Source: an uncultured Legionella sp.
GTDB lineage: Bacteria > Pseudomonadota > Gammaproteobacteria > Legionellales > Legionellaceae
Direction of reading: 5' to 3'
DNA length: 11,276 nucleotides
Assembly: GCA_903885895.1 (NCBI GenBank)
Contig: CAISKC010000124.1
Span: forward strand, 1 to 11,276
Positions 1-6,797 of the stretch are shown piece after piece. Numbering within the stretch: position 1 is the first letter of the stretch; each line of letters opens with the position of its first letter. A program made the translations under genes and the position numbers. The notes beneath the pieces were generated by a model. That model saw nothing but the letters and a program-made list of their open reading frames with translations. It was not told the origin of the DNA and did not search any database.

Positions 1-174
1 CGCATCTTCCCCAATGATGACTCTGCTTTGCGGCTTATTGGGGCTCTATTAGCTGAAACAAATGAGCAATGGGTAACGAGACGATATGTGGATCTGGATG
101 AATTTAATGAATGGTTAATAGAAAACGAACAAGCCAAAACACATGTGATTGAAATAACCAAAATGGCTAATTAA
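1..174 (+). CDS. IS256-family transposase, C-terminal fragment (window edge)
   Basis: The first 57 codons are open from base 1 and stop at TAA 172-174; the N-terminus lies outside the window. The peptide begins RIFPNDDSALRLIGALL and continues with NEQWVTRRYVDLDEFNEW. This matches the conserved C-terminal end of IS256 (mutator-type) DDE transposases, which typically read FPN(D/E)-AxRLxGALL followed by a W..RRY.. segment. The catalytic DDE residues lie upstream and cannot be checked, so whether the transposase is intact is unknown. The sequence just after the stop looks like an IS256-type right end, which supports the call. Family identity is from memory of the motif and is fairly secure. Confidence 0.85.
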   Translation, partial: RIFPNDDSALRLIGALLAETNEQWVTRRYVDLDEFNEWLIENEQAKTHVIEITKMAN

Positions 175-232
175 ATAACTAACTCGATGGGCCGGATAAA
201 TGGGAATTTACAGCAAAATTTGGACTTGACCT
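1..232 (+). mobile_element. Right end of an IS256-family insertion sequence
   Basis: After the transposase stop (174) there is a short noncoding tail, then an AT-rich stretch at about 205-232 ending in ATTTGGACTTGACC. It resembles the terminal inverted repeat of IS256-family elements, whose ends commonly read GxGTCAAGTCCAAATTT in the outward-to-inward direction. I place the boundary near 230-233. Neither the left end nor the 8-9 bp target duplication can be confirmed, because only one end is visible. The element lies in the 3' part of the minus-strand coiled-coil gene. Confidence 0.7.
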
Positions 233-518
233 CTTTACGTAGATTCAGCGCTTGAAAATCTGGATTAATCGTTGCAAGAATCTGTTTTGGTTTTACACAC
301 TCTTCTAAATCAAGAGCAATGTTAGCAACGACCCGCTTACCTGCATCTAGATCACAGTCCCGATAAAGCGCATACGTAGTGTTTAAAGCCACTATTTCAG
401 CAGCCATCGTTTGTAACCGCTGTCTTTGCGCGCTTATCTGACTCTGTTTCTGATTTTTTTGCACTGCCAACTGCTGAAGCTCTTGTTTTTTTACTTCAAG
501 ATAACGGAAAAATACCAT
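171..518 (-). CDS. Coiled-coil protein, 3' end replaced by the IS256 element
   Basis: A 115-residue ORF starts at ATG 518 behind an AAGGA ribosome site 9 nt upstream and a well-formed sigma70 promoter. Residues about 8-45 are rich in Q, K, E, L and A and should form a coiled coil (VKKQELQQLAVQKNQ and onwards). Residues 50-95 look like a small globular part (ALYRDCDLDAGKRVV). From about residue 96 (EVKSKFCCKFPF) the codons lie inside the presumed IS right end, and the stop at 171 overlaps the transposase stop. The native C-terminus has therefore probably been lost and replaced by IS-derived residues. The start resembles short coiled-coil export chaperones of the FliJ/YscO kind, but only in general character. 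Function is not recognised. Confidence 0.6.
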   Translation of the reverse strand: MVFFRYLEVKKQELQQLAVQKNQKQSQISAQRQRLQTMAAEIVALNTTYALYRDCDLDAGKRVVANIALDLEECVKPKQILATINPDFQALNLRKEVKSKFCCKFPFIRPIELVI

Positions 519-551
519 TGCGCACCATCCTTATAATGCAAAATATGCGCA

Positions 552-580
552 ATTGTATCAAAAATAAACTATATTGTAAA
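552..580 (-). promoter_or_regulatory. Sigma70 promoter of the coiled-coil gene
   Basis: On the minus strand a -35 TTTACA (575-580) and a -10 TACAAT (552-557) are separated by exactly 17 bp. They end 34 bp before the start codon at 518. Both boxes differ from consensus by one base. Confidence 0.6.
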
Positions 581-594
581 TAAATAACAATATA
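570..594. repeat. 8-bp inverted repeat over the -35 box
   Basis: TATATTGT (570-577) and ACAATATA (587-594) form perfect arms around a 9-nt spacer. The left arm overlaps the -35 box of the minus-strand promoter, so it could be an operator. It is AT-only apart from one G and one C, so chance is possible. Confidence 0.35.
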
Positions 595-642
595 AACAGT
601 CATCCAGAGCTGATGCACGCTCATGAAAATGTATATTCACTT

Positions 643-683
643 CGCAATTTTTAATAACAATTCCAGGTTATAGCTAAATTGCG
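643..683. repeat. Two-tier stem-loop in the 519-787 intergenic region
   Basis: The outer arms CGCAATTT (643-650) and AAATTGCG (676-683) and the inner arms ATAAC (654-658) and GTTAT (667-671) are all perfect complements. They enclose an 8-nt loop, with a 3/4-nt internal loop between the tiers. A second small stem, GCCGAA (732-737) with TTCGGC (750-755), lies nearer the stop codon at 788. Neither is followed by a T run on the minus strand. They may end transcription of the 788-2206 locus or form a small structured RNA. The rest of this 269-bp stretch shows no gene. Confidence 0.4.
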
Positions 684-787
684 TTTGCGTATAATTACTA
701 AATCTAGGTGTTAAATTAAATAAGGATCGCGGCCGAAATATCTTCCTTGTTCGGCAACATGAATTATGAGGCAACAGAGATAATTGA

Positions 788-1630
788 TTATTTGCGCCAT
801 ATTTGGCTTTTAGTCTTGATTATATCAGGGTCATTTTGCTGTCCGAGCTTAGACTGCATCTTACTCTTATATTCAAACTGCTTTTTACCTGCAGATTTTT
901 GGTCGGCATGTCTTGGCGCAGATTGCTTGGCGCTTATGGGCGATATGGACGCAGCGATATCCGAATGATGGCGGGTACTATGCGAAGAGCGGAGGACTTG
1001 AGAAGCGTCGGCTGCTGTTTGCTTTGAAAAGCGTTGCTTGAAATCCGTGGTTACACTGCGAACAGGGGAAAATGCAGTATGTTGCTTACGAGGTGTCATG
1101 GCATGTGATGCTGTGTCTAAACGACGAGTAGTGCCGGTATTTTCAGGATTACTTGATGGCAGCGGTTTTTTTAATATTTCAGGAGAGCTGCCAGATAAAC
1201 TGCTGATATCAGTCTGTCCCTCTGTCTCAATGGCTAATCCTGAGGTATGCGCTTTTTTTTGTATCATGGGAGAACTACCCATCAAATGACTAGTATCGTG
1301 AGGACTTAGATCATCTAGAGCAACAGATAGGTCGAATAAGCTGTCTGCTTTGCTTTCGTCTGATATTAGACCGGAACTTTTACTGCTTGATGACCATGAA
1401 TCGCTGGTTTCTGGCCTGGAATGATGACTTGTTGCAGAGCTATCGCGTACCATCCCTTGCATGGCACCTAATTCAGGTATTGGCGCGAGTTGAGTAGTAA
1501 TAGCCGTACAGGCTCCGCCACAATAGGGATTATTCCCATTTGTGAAATGAATTTCAGAATCAAAATGTTGCGCCCGTTGTACCTTCTTCCCAGGATGCAG
1601 TGATTCACCACTGAGAACCAACGCTATCAT
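788..1630 (-). CDS. C-terminal piece: end of GHKL fold plus Ser-rich basic tail
   Basis: This is a 280-residue ORF from ATG 1630. A GAGGG lies 9 nt upstream, but those bases also encode the G2 box (GGRGLRN), so the apparent ribosome site may be fortuitous. Residues 1-48 complete the GHKL domain (GGACTAITT at 38-46). Residues 60-280 are low-complexity, with many Ser, Thr, His and Lys and a basic C-terminus (KTKSQIWRK). Two copies of a 15-residue motif stand at 112-126 and 141-155, with shared pattern D-S-L-GSSP-I-KK. There is no signal peptide or membrane segment. A disordered, basic, Ser-rich tail is common in translocated effectors of this group, but that role is only inferred. If translated alone it lacks the N and G1 boxes and cannot be an ATPase. 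Confidence 0.6.
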   Translation of the reverse strand: MIALVLSGESLHPGKKVQRAQHFDSEIHFTNGNNPYCGGACTAITTQLAPIPELGAMQGMVRDSSATSHHSRPETSDSWSSSSKSSGLISDESKADSLFDLSVALDDLSPHDTSHLMGSSPMIQKKAHTSGLAIETEGQTDISSLSGSSPEILKKPLPSSNPENTGTTRRLDTASHAMTPRKQHTAFSPVRSVTTDFKQRFSKQTAADASQVLRSSHSTRHHSDIAASISPISAKQSAPRHADQKSAGKKQFEYKSKMQSKLGQQNDPDIIKTKSQIWRK

Positions 1631-1654
1631 GTTACGTAACCCTCTGCCACCGCT

Positions 1655-2206
1655 TCACATCAGGCCTGCCAGTTTGGCGCTACGTTTTTGTGAACCTTGA
1701 TGTGTATCACTATATTGTAATTGATTTTCTTCTGTATCCAGTTTATCGAGAATAGGCTGCGGAAACCCTGGGCCAGAATCAGCAAATGTGACGCTTACTT
1801 GATCGTGAAATTTTTCCATATTGATGTTTAATTTTACTACTGTGGCGGGATTTTCGGGATTTATTATTTGTTGCTCTAAAAAGGCATCAATGGCATTTTT
1901 GAATATTTCAGCATAAGCATCATAAATTAAATTGAATGCGGGTGAGACTCGGAGTGCGGCTCGTTCTTTTTCAGGATAATTCAGTAAAAGATATTCTTTA
2001 ATTTCAATCATAAGATCTTCAGCACCAACTCCAGCAAAATGATCATTAAATTCTGCAAATGCTGCCTTAAAGTTTTGTTGTTCAATTGGATTGAGAGGCC
2101 GTCCCTGTCCATTAACACGTAAAAATAGAGGGACATAATGTTGTAAATCCATTTCTACGGTAATGGATCCGTTATCTTCTTGAAACAATTGAATATGGTC
2201 TCTCAT
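1655..2206 (-). CDS. GHKL (HATPase) domain protein, N-terminal piece up to the TGA
   Basis: This is 183 codons from ATG 2206. The frame stays open to a TTG at 2248, but that codon lies inside the promoter -10/spacer region, so ATG 2206 (MRDHIQLFQ) is preferred. Residues 1-85 are an unrecognised lead-in. Residues about 90-184 hold the first half of a Bergerat-fold ATPase: N box with Glu100 and Asn104 in EIFKNAIDA, which coordinate ATP-Mg in this family, and the G1 box DSGPGF (Asp143, Gly145, Gly147). The piece stops at KLAGLM, before the G2 glycines. No phosphoacceptor histidine domain (H box) is visible, so it is not a standard sensor kinase. It begins the split locus 788-2206. The domain assignment is strong; the cellular role is unknown. 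Confidence 0.7.
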   Translation of the reverse strand: MRDHIQLFQEDNGSITVEMDLQHYVPLFLRVNGQGRPLNPIEQQNFKAAFAEFNDHFAGVGAEDLMIEIKEYLLLNYPEKERAALRVSPAFNLIYDAYAEIFKNAIDAFLEQQIINPENPATVVKLNINMEKFHDQVSVTFADSGPGFPQPILDKLDTEENQLQYSDTHQGSQKRSAKLAGLM

Positions 2207-2237
2207 TATATCGCCAAAATATAGTCCATTTGATTTA

Positions 2238-2266
2238 AATATAGTCAATATATCTGATTATGTAAA
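2238..2266 (-). promoter_or_regulatory. Sigma70 promoter of the GHKL locus
   Basis: On the minus strand -35 TTTACA (2261-2266) and -10 TATATT (2238-2243) have a 17-bp spacer. They predict a leader of about 25 nt before ATG 2206. Being intact, this promoter argues that the locus is still transcribed despite the TGA. Confidence 0.5.
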
Positions 2267-2408
2267 GAAACCGGCAAAGTTGTGGATAGGTTTGGGGACC
2301 GAAGCCCGCTACTGTCAGGACGAGCGCTGTCTCCCGTCAGTGTCGATGAAAAAACAACCTTTACCGAAACAGATACTGAACATCCCAAACAAACCACAAT
2401 CACCACGA

Positions 2409-3233
2409 TCAAATTTTACGTTGAACATCCGCAATCGACATAATTTTGGTGGAGATTTCTTCTATAGAAAAATGCGTAGAATCTAAATAGGGTATTTTTT
2501 CATATTGATAAAGAGATTCGGCTTCACGTATCTCTTGGCGGCATTGCTCAAAAGAAGCATAGGCTGAATTAGGACGACGTTCGGTACGGATAGAATGGAG
2601 GCGCAAAGGATCAATCGTTAAACCAAATAATTTTGCGCGAAACGGCTGTAAGGTCGTTGGTAATTGATGCCGCGCTAACTCATCCAATGTAAAAGGATAA
2701 TTCGCTGCATACAGCCCAAACTGTAACGCCATATAGAGACAACTCGGCGTTTTACCACAGCGTGAGACACCGACTAGAATAATATCTGCTTGCTCATAAC
2801 CATCCAATTTCATTCCATCATCATAAGCCAATGCATAATTGACAGCGTCGATGCGCAAATCATAACTCTCACTATCCGCCGCATGTGCTAGGCCGATCGT
2901 ATCCGATGCTTTGATCCCTAATTCCAACTCTAACGGTGATAAAAAGGTCGCAAACAAATCAAACACACAAGCAGACGTCGCTTTGACATAGGCACCGATT
3001 TCAGTATTGACCAATGTCATAAAGACCAAAGGCCGCAACGAATTGGTAGCGTAATAATGCTCCATTTCATCACAAATGGCTTGAATCTTGGGAATCGTAT
3101 CCACAAATGGAAAGATTTTTTTTTCAAATTGAATGGATGCAAATTGTGACATCAAACTATTGCTCAAGGATTCAACCGTAATACCCGTACCATCTGAAAT
3201 CATATATACCATACGTTTTTCTGCATTATTCAT
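2409..3233 (-). CDS. ppsR: PEP synthase regulatory protein (bifunctional kinase/pyrophosphorylase, DUF299)
   Basis: PpsR phosphorylates a threonine of PEP synthase using ADP and so inactivates it. It reverses this by phosphorolysis that releases pyrophosphate. It acts in the cytosol on pyruvate,water dikinase. The 274 residues match the family's usual length. Visible motifs are SDGTGITVE (13-21), the P-loop-like GVSRCGKTPS (155-164, Lys161 and Thr162 being the nucleotide-binding pair), and the C-terminal YLDSTHFSIEEIS. The start ATG 3233 has GGAG about 8 nt upstream and overlaps the end of prpD by 8 bp, implying translational coupling. It is the last gene of the prp operon. In many bacteria ppsR lies beside ppsA; here it is joined to propionate catabolism, whose product is pyruvate, the substrate of PEP synthase. 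Homology is secure. Confidence 0.95.
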   Translation of the reverse strand: MNNAEKRMVYMISDGTGITVESLSNSLMSQFASIQFEKKIFPFVDTIPKIQAICDEMEHYYATNSLRPLVFMTLVNTEIGAYVKATSACVFDLFATFLSPLELELGIKASDTIGLAHAADSESYDLRIDAVNYALAYDDGMKLDGYEQADIILVGVSRCGKTPSCLYMALQFGLYAANYPFTLDELARHQLPTTLQPFRAKLFGLTIDPLRLHSIRTERRPNSAYASFEQCRQEIREAESLYQYEKIPYLDSTHFSIEEISTKIMSIADVQRKI

Positions 3234-4671
3234 GCCATAACTCCATAAATGTCGTAACCGGCATAGCAGATAATTTTTCTAAATCTAGCATACTATCTAA
3301 AAGCTGCTCTACACGTTCTGCAGCATAATGCGACGCCAAATTTTGGCGACATTTGCTTACCAACAAGGGCAAGCCCTCTTGCCTCCGGCGCGGATGCCCT
3401 AATGGATATTCAATCGTAATCGGCGCCGTTTTGCTACCGTCTTGAAAGGTAATTTGGACCCGATTTGCAATCGAACGCAAATCCGGCGCATGATAATCCA
3501 CAGAAAACTGAGGATCTTCTTGGACCTGCATTTTGGAGCGCAAAGCATCGATCCGGGGATCAACCGCTATGGCATCCTCATAATACTCAGCTTTGAGATC
3601 ACCAAATAAAAGTGCGACAGCCACCATATATTGCAAACAATGATCACGATCCGCAGGATTATGCAAGGTCCCTTCTTTGGAAATAATTCGGATAGCCGAT
3701 TCGTGTGTCGTCAGCTCAATTTTTGTAATATCTTGCCATCTATCTTTGACATCTGGATATAAACGAATCGCACATTCTACGGCTGTTTGCGCGTGAAATT
3801 CTGCGGGATAAGCGATCTTAAATAACACATGCTCCATCACATACGATCCGTAAGGACGTTGCAGACTAAATGCGCGCCCACCAAACGATACTGCATAAAA
3901 ACCCCATTTGGGCGCAGTCAAAGCGCTAGGATAGCCCATTTCCCCACGTTGTGACACGAGCGCTAATCTCACACCGCGCGCTGTAGCATCGCCGGCCGCC
4001 CAAGATTTACGCGACCCCGCATTGGGTGCATGGCGATACGTTCGCAAACTTTGCCCATCCACAAAGACTTGAGATAAACAGCGTAAGATCATATCGCGAT
4101 CGCCGCCTAATAAAACACAAGACACTGCAGCGGTTGCCAATTTCACTAAAATCACATGATCGAGCCCGACGCGGTTAAAACTGTTGTCTAAAGCCATACA
4201 TCCTTGAATTTCATGCGCTTTGATCATCAATGTTAATACTTGGCGCATCTGTAAAGGTGTTTGGCCAGTAGCCGTCTCTTGACGTGCCAAATAATCAGCA
4301 AGCGCTAAAATACCCCCCACATTATCGGAAGGATGTCCCCATTCTGCCGCCAACCAGGTATCGTTAAAATCTAACCAACGAATCATCGTACCAATATTGA
4401 ATGCTGCTTGCACCGGATCTAATTCATAAGACGTGCCGGGCACACGCGCCCCACCACGTAGTTCCGCTCCCGGTACAATTGGGCCAAGTAATTTTTTGCA
4501 CTCCGGAAAACTCAAAGCCAAAATACCGCACCCCAGGGTATCTAATAAGCACCAACGGGCAGTTTCATAAGCTAATTGACTAGGCACTTCTGGGGACAAA
4601 ACATAATCTGCAATCGCGACTAAAATATCGTCATAATCTGGTTTAACATTTGATTCAACTGTATGCGACAT
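3226..4671 (-). CDS. prpD: 2-methylcitrate dehydratase
   Basis: This enzyme of the MmgE/PrpD family dehydrates 2-methylcitrate to 2-methyl-cis-aconitate in the methylcitrate cycle. Diagnostic stretches are ARWCLLDTLGCGILAL, LLGPIVPG, DPVQAAFNIGTMIRWLDFND and EWGHPSDNVGGILA, all near-identical to the E. coli enzyme as I remember it. I chose ATG 4671, which gives 481 residues and an N-terminus (MSHTVESNVKPDYDD) of the same length as E. coli PrpD. A GTG at 4683 would add four residues and overlap prpC by 11 bp. With ATG 4671 the gene starts 1 nt after the prpC stop, with GTGAG upstream as a weak ribosome site. No iron-sulfur acnD/prpF pair is present in the window, so this is the PrpD-type route. 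The protein appears intact. Confidence 0.96.
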   Translation of the reverse strand: MSHTVESNVKPDYDDILVAIADYVLSPEVPSQLAYETARWCLLDTLGCGILALSFPECKKLLGPIVPGAELRGGARVPGTSYELDPVQAAFNIGTMIRWLDFNDTWLAAEWGHPSDNVGGILALADYLARQETATGQTPLQMRQVLTLMIKAHEIQGCMALDNSFNRVGLDHVILVKLATAAVSCVLLGGDRDMILRCLSQVFVDGQSLRTYRHAPNAGSRKSWAAGDATARGVRLALVSQRGEMGYPSALTAPKWGFYAVSFGGRAFSLQRPYGSYVMEHVLFKIAYPAEFHAQTAVECAIRLYPDVKDRWQDITKIELTTHESAIRIISKEGTLHNPADRDHCLQYMVAVALLFGDLKAEYYEDAIAVDPRIDALRSKMQVQEDPQFSVDYHAPDLRSIANRVQITFQDGSKTAPITIEYPLGHPRRRQEGLPLLVSKCRQNLASHYAAERVEQLLDSMLDLEKLSAMPVTTFMELWHE

Positions 4672-4672
4672 A

Positions 4673-5791
4673 TTAACGCTCACTTATCGGAACAAATTGT
4701 TTTGGCTCCGGCCCAATATACTCCGAGGAAGGTCGGATCAAACGATTATCAGCACGTTGTTCAAACACATGTGCAGACCATCCAGTAATGCGCGCAAAAA
4801 CAAAAATCGGTGTAAAAAATGGTGTAGGAATCCCACAATAATGATAAGCCGATGCACTATAAAAATCTAAATTTGGAAATAAATGCTTTTCGCGGCGCAT
4901 CACTTGCTCGATCCGCTCCGATACGTCATATAAAGTCAAATCATGCGCCGCCTCTGCCAAACGTTTCGACCAACGTTGAATAATATCTGAACGCGGATCA
5001 CAATCCTTATAAACTCGATGGCCAAAACCCATGATTTTATCTTTGGCTTGTAACATAAGAAGGAGCTGCTTCTCTGCTGCATCAGGCGTTTTAAATTGTT
5101 CAATCAATGCCATCGCTGCTTCATTGGCACCGCCATGCAACGATCCTCGTAACGTACCAATCGCAGAAGTGATACAAGAATAAAAATCAGATAACGTTGC
5201 CGCTGTCACCCTTGCTGCAAAGGTGGATGCATTGAACTCGTGTTCTGCATACAGAATCAATGATACATTCATCATCTCACTATGCAGTTCAATAGGCTTT
5301 TTACCGTGTAATAATGCTAAAAAATGACCGCCGACTGTCGTTTCTTCACTCAAACCACTGATTTCTTTACCATGCGCATGATAATGCCACCAAAAACACA
5401 GCATACCAGGGAACAAAGCCAACAAACGATCCGCCACCTCATGTTGTTGAGCTACGTTCGTTTCAGGCTCAATAGTCCCTAACATAGAACAAGCCGTACG
5501 TAGCACGTCCATCGGATGAGCGGTACCTGGTATCAATTTGAGGGTGGCTTTCAAGTCATCAGGTAGCAAGCGCAAGGACATGAGCTTTTCAGTATAATGT
5601 ACCAGCTCAGTCTGAGTTGGCAAATGCCCATATATCAACAGATACGCTACTTCTTCAAAACTAGCATGATCGGTCAAATCCTCAATGCTGTAACCCCGAT
5701 ACGTTAATCCTTTACCAGCTTGGCCAACTGTACAGATCGCAGATTTCCCTGCAACCACTCCGGCCAACCCCGCCGCCCCCTTATTTTCCAT
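4673..5791 (-). CDS. prpC: 2-methylcitrate synthase
   Basis: This enzyme condenses propionyl-CoA with oxaloacetate to give 2-methylcitrate. It has the citrate synthase fold, 372 residues, the usual size for PrpC and shorter than the housekeeping citrate synthase of Gram-negatives. Catalytic residues are visible: His219 in GSLHGGANEA, His258 in GFGHRVYK and Asp309 in FPNLDFYSA. Further oxaloacetate or CoA site residues include EHEFNAST (183-190) and the C-terminal RPSSEYIGP. The start ATG 5791 follows AAGGGG with a 6-nt spacing and overlaps the prpB stop by 11 bp. Assignment as methylcitrate rather than citrate synthase rests on operon context and the PrpC-like N-terminus (GLAGVVAGKSAICTVG). 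The gene is intact. Confidence 0.95.
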   Translation of the reverse strand: MENKGAAGLAGVVAGKSAICTVGQAGKGLTYRGYSIEDLTDHASFEEVAYLLIYGHLPTQTELVHYTEKLMSLRLLPDDLKATLKLIPGTAHPMDVLRTACSMLGTIEPETNVAQQHEVADRLLALFPGMLCFWWHYHAHGKEISGLSEETTVGGHFLALLHGKKPIELHSEMMNVSLILYAEHEFNASTFAARVTAATLSDFYSCITSAIGTLRGSLHGGANEAAMALIEQFKTPDAAEKQLLLMLQAKDKIMGFGHRVYKDCDPRSDIIQRWSKRLAEAAHDLTLYDVSERIEQVMRREKHLFPNLDFYSASAYHYCGIPTPFFTPIFVFARITGWSAHVFEQRADNRLIRPSSEYIGPEPKQFVPISER

Positions 5792-6683
5792 CTTTTTCCC
5801 CTTGATCTTCCTGTCCGAGTATTTTGTCTAGATTTTGTTCGTAAGCACGATAACCCAATACATCATATAATGTGTCACGAGTTTGCATTTTATCAACCAG
5901 CCCAGCCTGCGTACCTTCATGTAATATAGTTTGATACATCTCTGATGCAGCTTGAGACATCGCGCGAAACGCACTCAAAGGATATAACGCCATGCTAACG
6001 CCAGCGCTTTGTAAATCTGCGCGTGTAAACAGTGGTGTACGACCAAACTCTGTGATATTTGCCAAAACTGGTACGCCTAATGCCACAAAAGCTTGATAAT
6101 CTTCCAAACGCGTCAAAGCTTCTGGAAACAGCATATCAGCGCCTTGCTCCACATAATAAGCCGCTCTATCTAATGCGGCGTTTAATCCTTCATTCGCATA
6201 AGCATCGGTACGCGCCATAATTACAAATCCTGAATCATATCTCGCATCCACAGCCGCTTTCAGGCGATCACCCATTTCATGCATCGCAACAATCGCTTTA
6301 TTCGGACGATGACCACAGCGTTTCGCTTCGATTTGATCTTCGATATGCACCGCAGCTACCCCTGCGCTTTCCATTAAGCGAATAGCACGGGCAATTTGAA
6401 AAGCATGTCCCCAACCGGTATCAATATCCACCAGCATAGGCAAGGCACACGCCCCACGGATACGGCGCACGTCTTCCAACACTTCTGCTAAGCTGGTCAT
6501 CCCTAAATCTGGCAATCCATAAGAAGCGTTGGCAACCCCTGCCCCAGATAAATAAAGCGCTTGTCCACCCGCTCGTTCCGCCAGCATGGCTGCATAGGCA
6601 TTAATAGCCCCCAGAATCGGCAAAGGTGCAGCATGTGCGACCAAGTGACGAAACTGTTTCCCTGTTGTATTGTTCATCATCAT
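5781..6683 (-). CDS. prpB: 2-methylisocitrate lyase
   Basis: PrpB splits 2-methylisocitrate into pyruvate and succinate, the last step of the cycle. It belongs to the isocitrate lyase/PEP mutase superfamily. Visible signatures are YLSGAGVANASYGLPD (44-59), the metal-binding DIDTGWG (86-92), HIEDQ (113-117), the catalytic loop KRCGH with Cys123, and ARTDAY further on. At 300 residues it has normal length. Three ATG codons stand in tandem at 6683, 6680 and 6677. The TTAGGA ribosome site fits the third ATG best (about 5 nt), so the true start may be 6677. It is the first gene of prpB-prpC-prpD-ppsR, and the 114-bp upstream gap carries inverted repeats that could control it. The gene looks intact. 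Confidence 0.96.
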   Translation of the reverse strand: MMMNNTTGKQFRHLVAHAAPLPILGAINAYAAMLAERAGGQALYLSGAGVANASYGLPDLGMTSLAEVLEDVRRIRGACALPMLVDIDTGWGHAFQIARAIRLMESAGVAAVHIEDQIEAKRCGHRPNKAIVAMHEMGDRLKAAVDARYDSGFVIMARTDAYANEGLNAALDRAAYYVEQGADMLFPEALTRLEDYQAFVALGVPVLANITEFGRTPLFTRADLQSAGVSMALYPLSAFRAMSQAASEMYQTILHEGTQAGLVDKMQTRDTLYDVLGYRAYEQNLDKILGQEDQGEKDGK

Positions 6684-6734
6684 CCTAATCTGCAGAGAAA
6701 TCCTATCTTAGTGAGCGCAAAGTCGCTATCGGTC

Positions 6735-6790
6735 CTTTGTCCCTACAATTCTAAATGTATATAGGGTGGACAAAGCGCAGCGTGTCCACC
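6735..6790 (-). promoter_or_regulatory. Mutually exclusive hairpins upstream of prpB
   Basis: GGTGGACA (6765-6772) and TGTCCACC (6783-6790) are perfect 8-bp arms around a GC-rich 10-nt loop. The overlapping GGACAAAG (6768-6775) is also perfectly complementary to CTTTGTCC (6735-6742). The central segment can pair with only one partner at a time, as in an attenuator. The first hairpin also resembles dispersed REP-like repeats with a GCGCAGCG loop found in many proteobacteria, so it may simply be such a repeat. It could also separate the yqfO-like gene from the prp operon as a terminator, although no T run follows it. Confidence 0.45.
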
Positions 6791-6797
6791 ACAAACA

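Larger units (their letters stand above)
788..2206 (-). pseudogene. GHKL ATPase with Ser-rich tail, split by one in-frame TGA
   Basis: The ORFs 1655-2206 and 788-1630 lie in the same frame and are separated only by TGA (1655-1657) and eight sense codons. Read through the stop, the product is 472 positions long and contains one complete GHKL fold. The N box is EIFKNAIDA, the G1 box is FADSGPGF, and the G2 box SGGRGLRNM begins directly after the stop. The closing strands EIHFTNG and GGACTAITT lie within the following 50 residues. After that comes a Ser/Thr-rich, probably disordered tail of about 230 residues. The locus is either a recent nonsense pseudogene, a gene read through at UGA, or a sequencing error. 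The cut inside the nucleotide-binding site means that the short N-terminal product alone should not bind ATP normally. Confidence 0.75.

Noticed and set aside
747..1289. Plus-strand ORFs opposite the Ser-rich tail (747-968, 803-1027, 1038-1289)
   Set aside because: They are short, lie in different frames, are Cys/Leu-rich in a way typical of antisense reading, and oppose a continuous minus-strand frame that joins a recognisable ATPase domain.
2206..2248. TTG 2248 as the start of the GHKL gene
   Set aside because: It lies next to the -10 box of a good TTTACA/TATATT promoter and has no ribosome site; ATG 2206 fits better.
2285..2335. A cobalamin-type or other riboswitch in the GC-rich block before the GHKL locus
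   Set aside because: A few GC-rich words suggested it, but no complete conserved box or consistent stem was found.
4671..4683. GTG 4683 as the start of prpD
   Set aside because: It would add four residues not seen in E. coli PrpD as remembered and has no ribosome site; ATG 4671 directly follows the prpC stop. It cannot be fully excluded.
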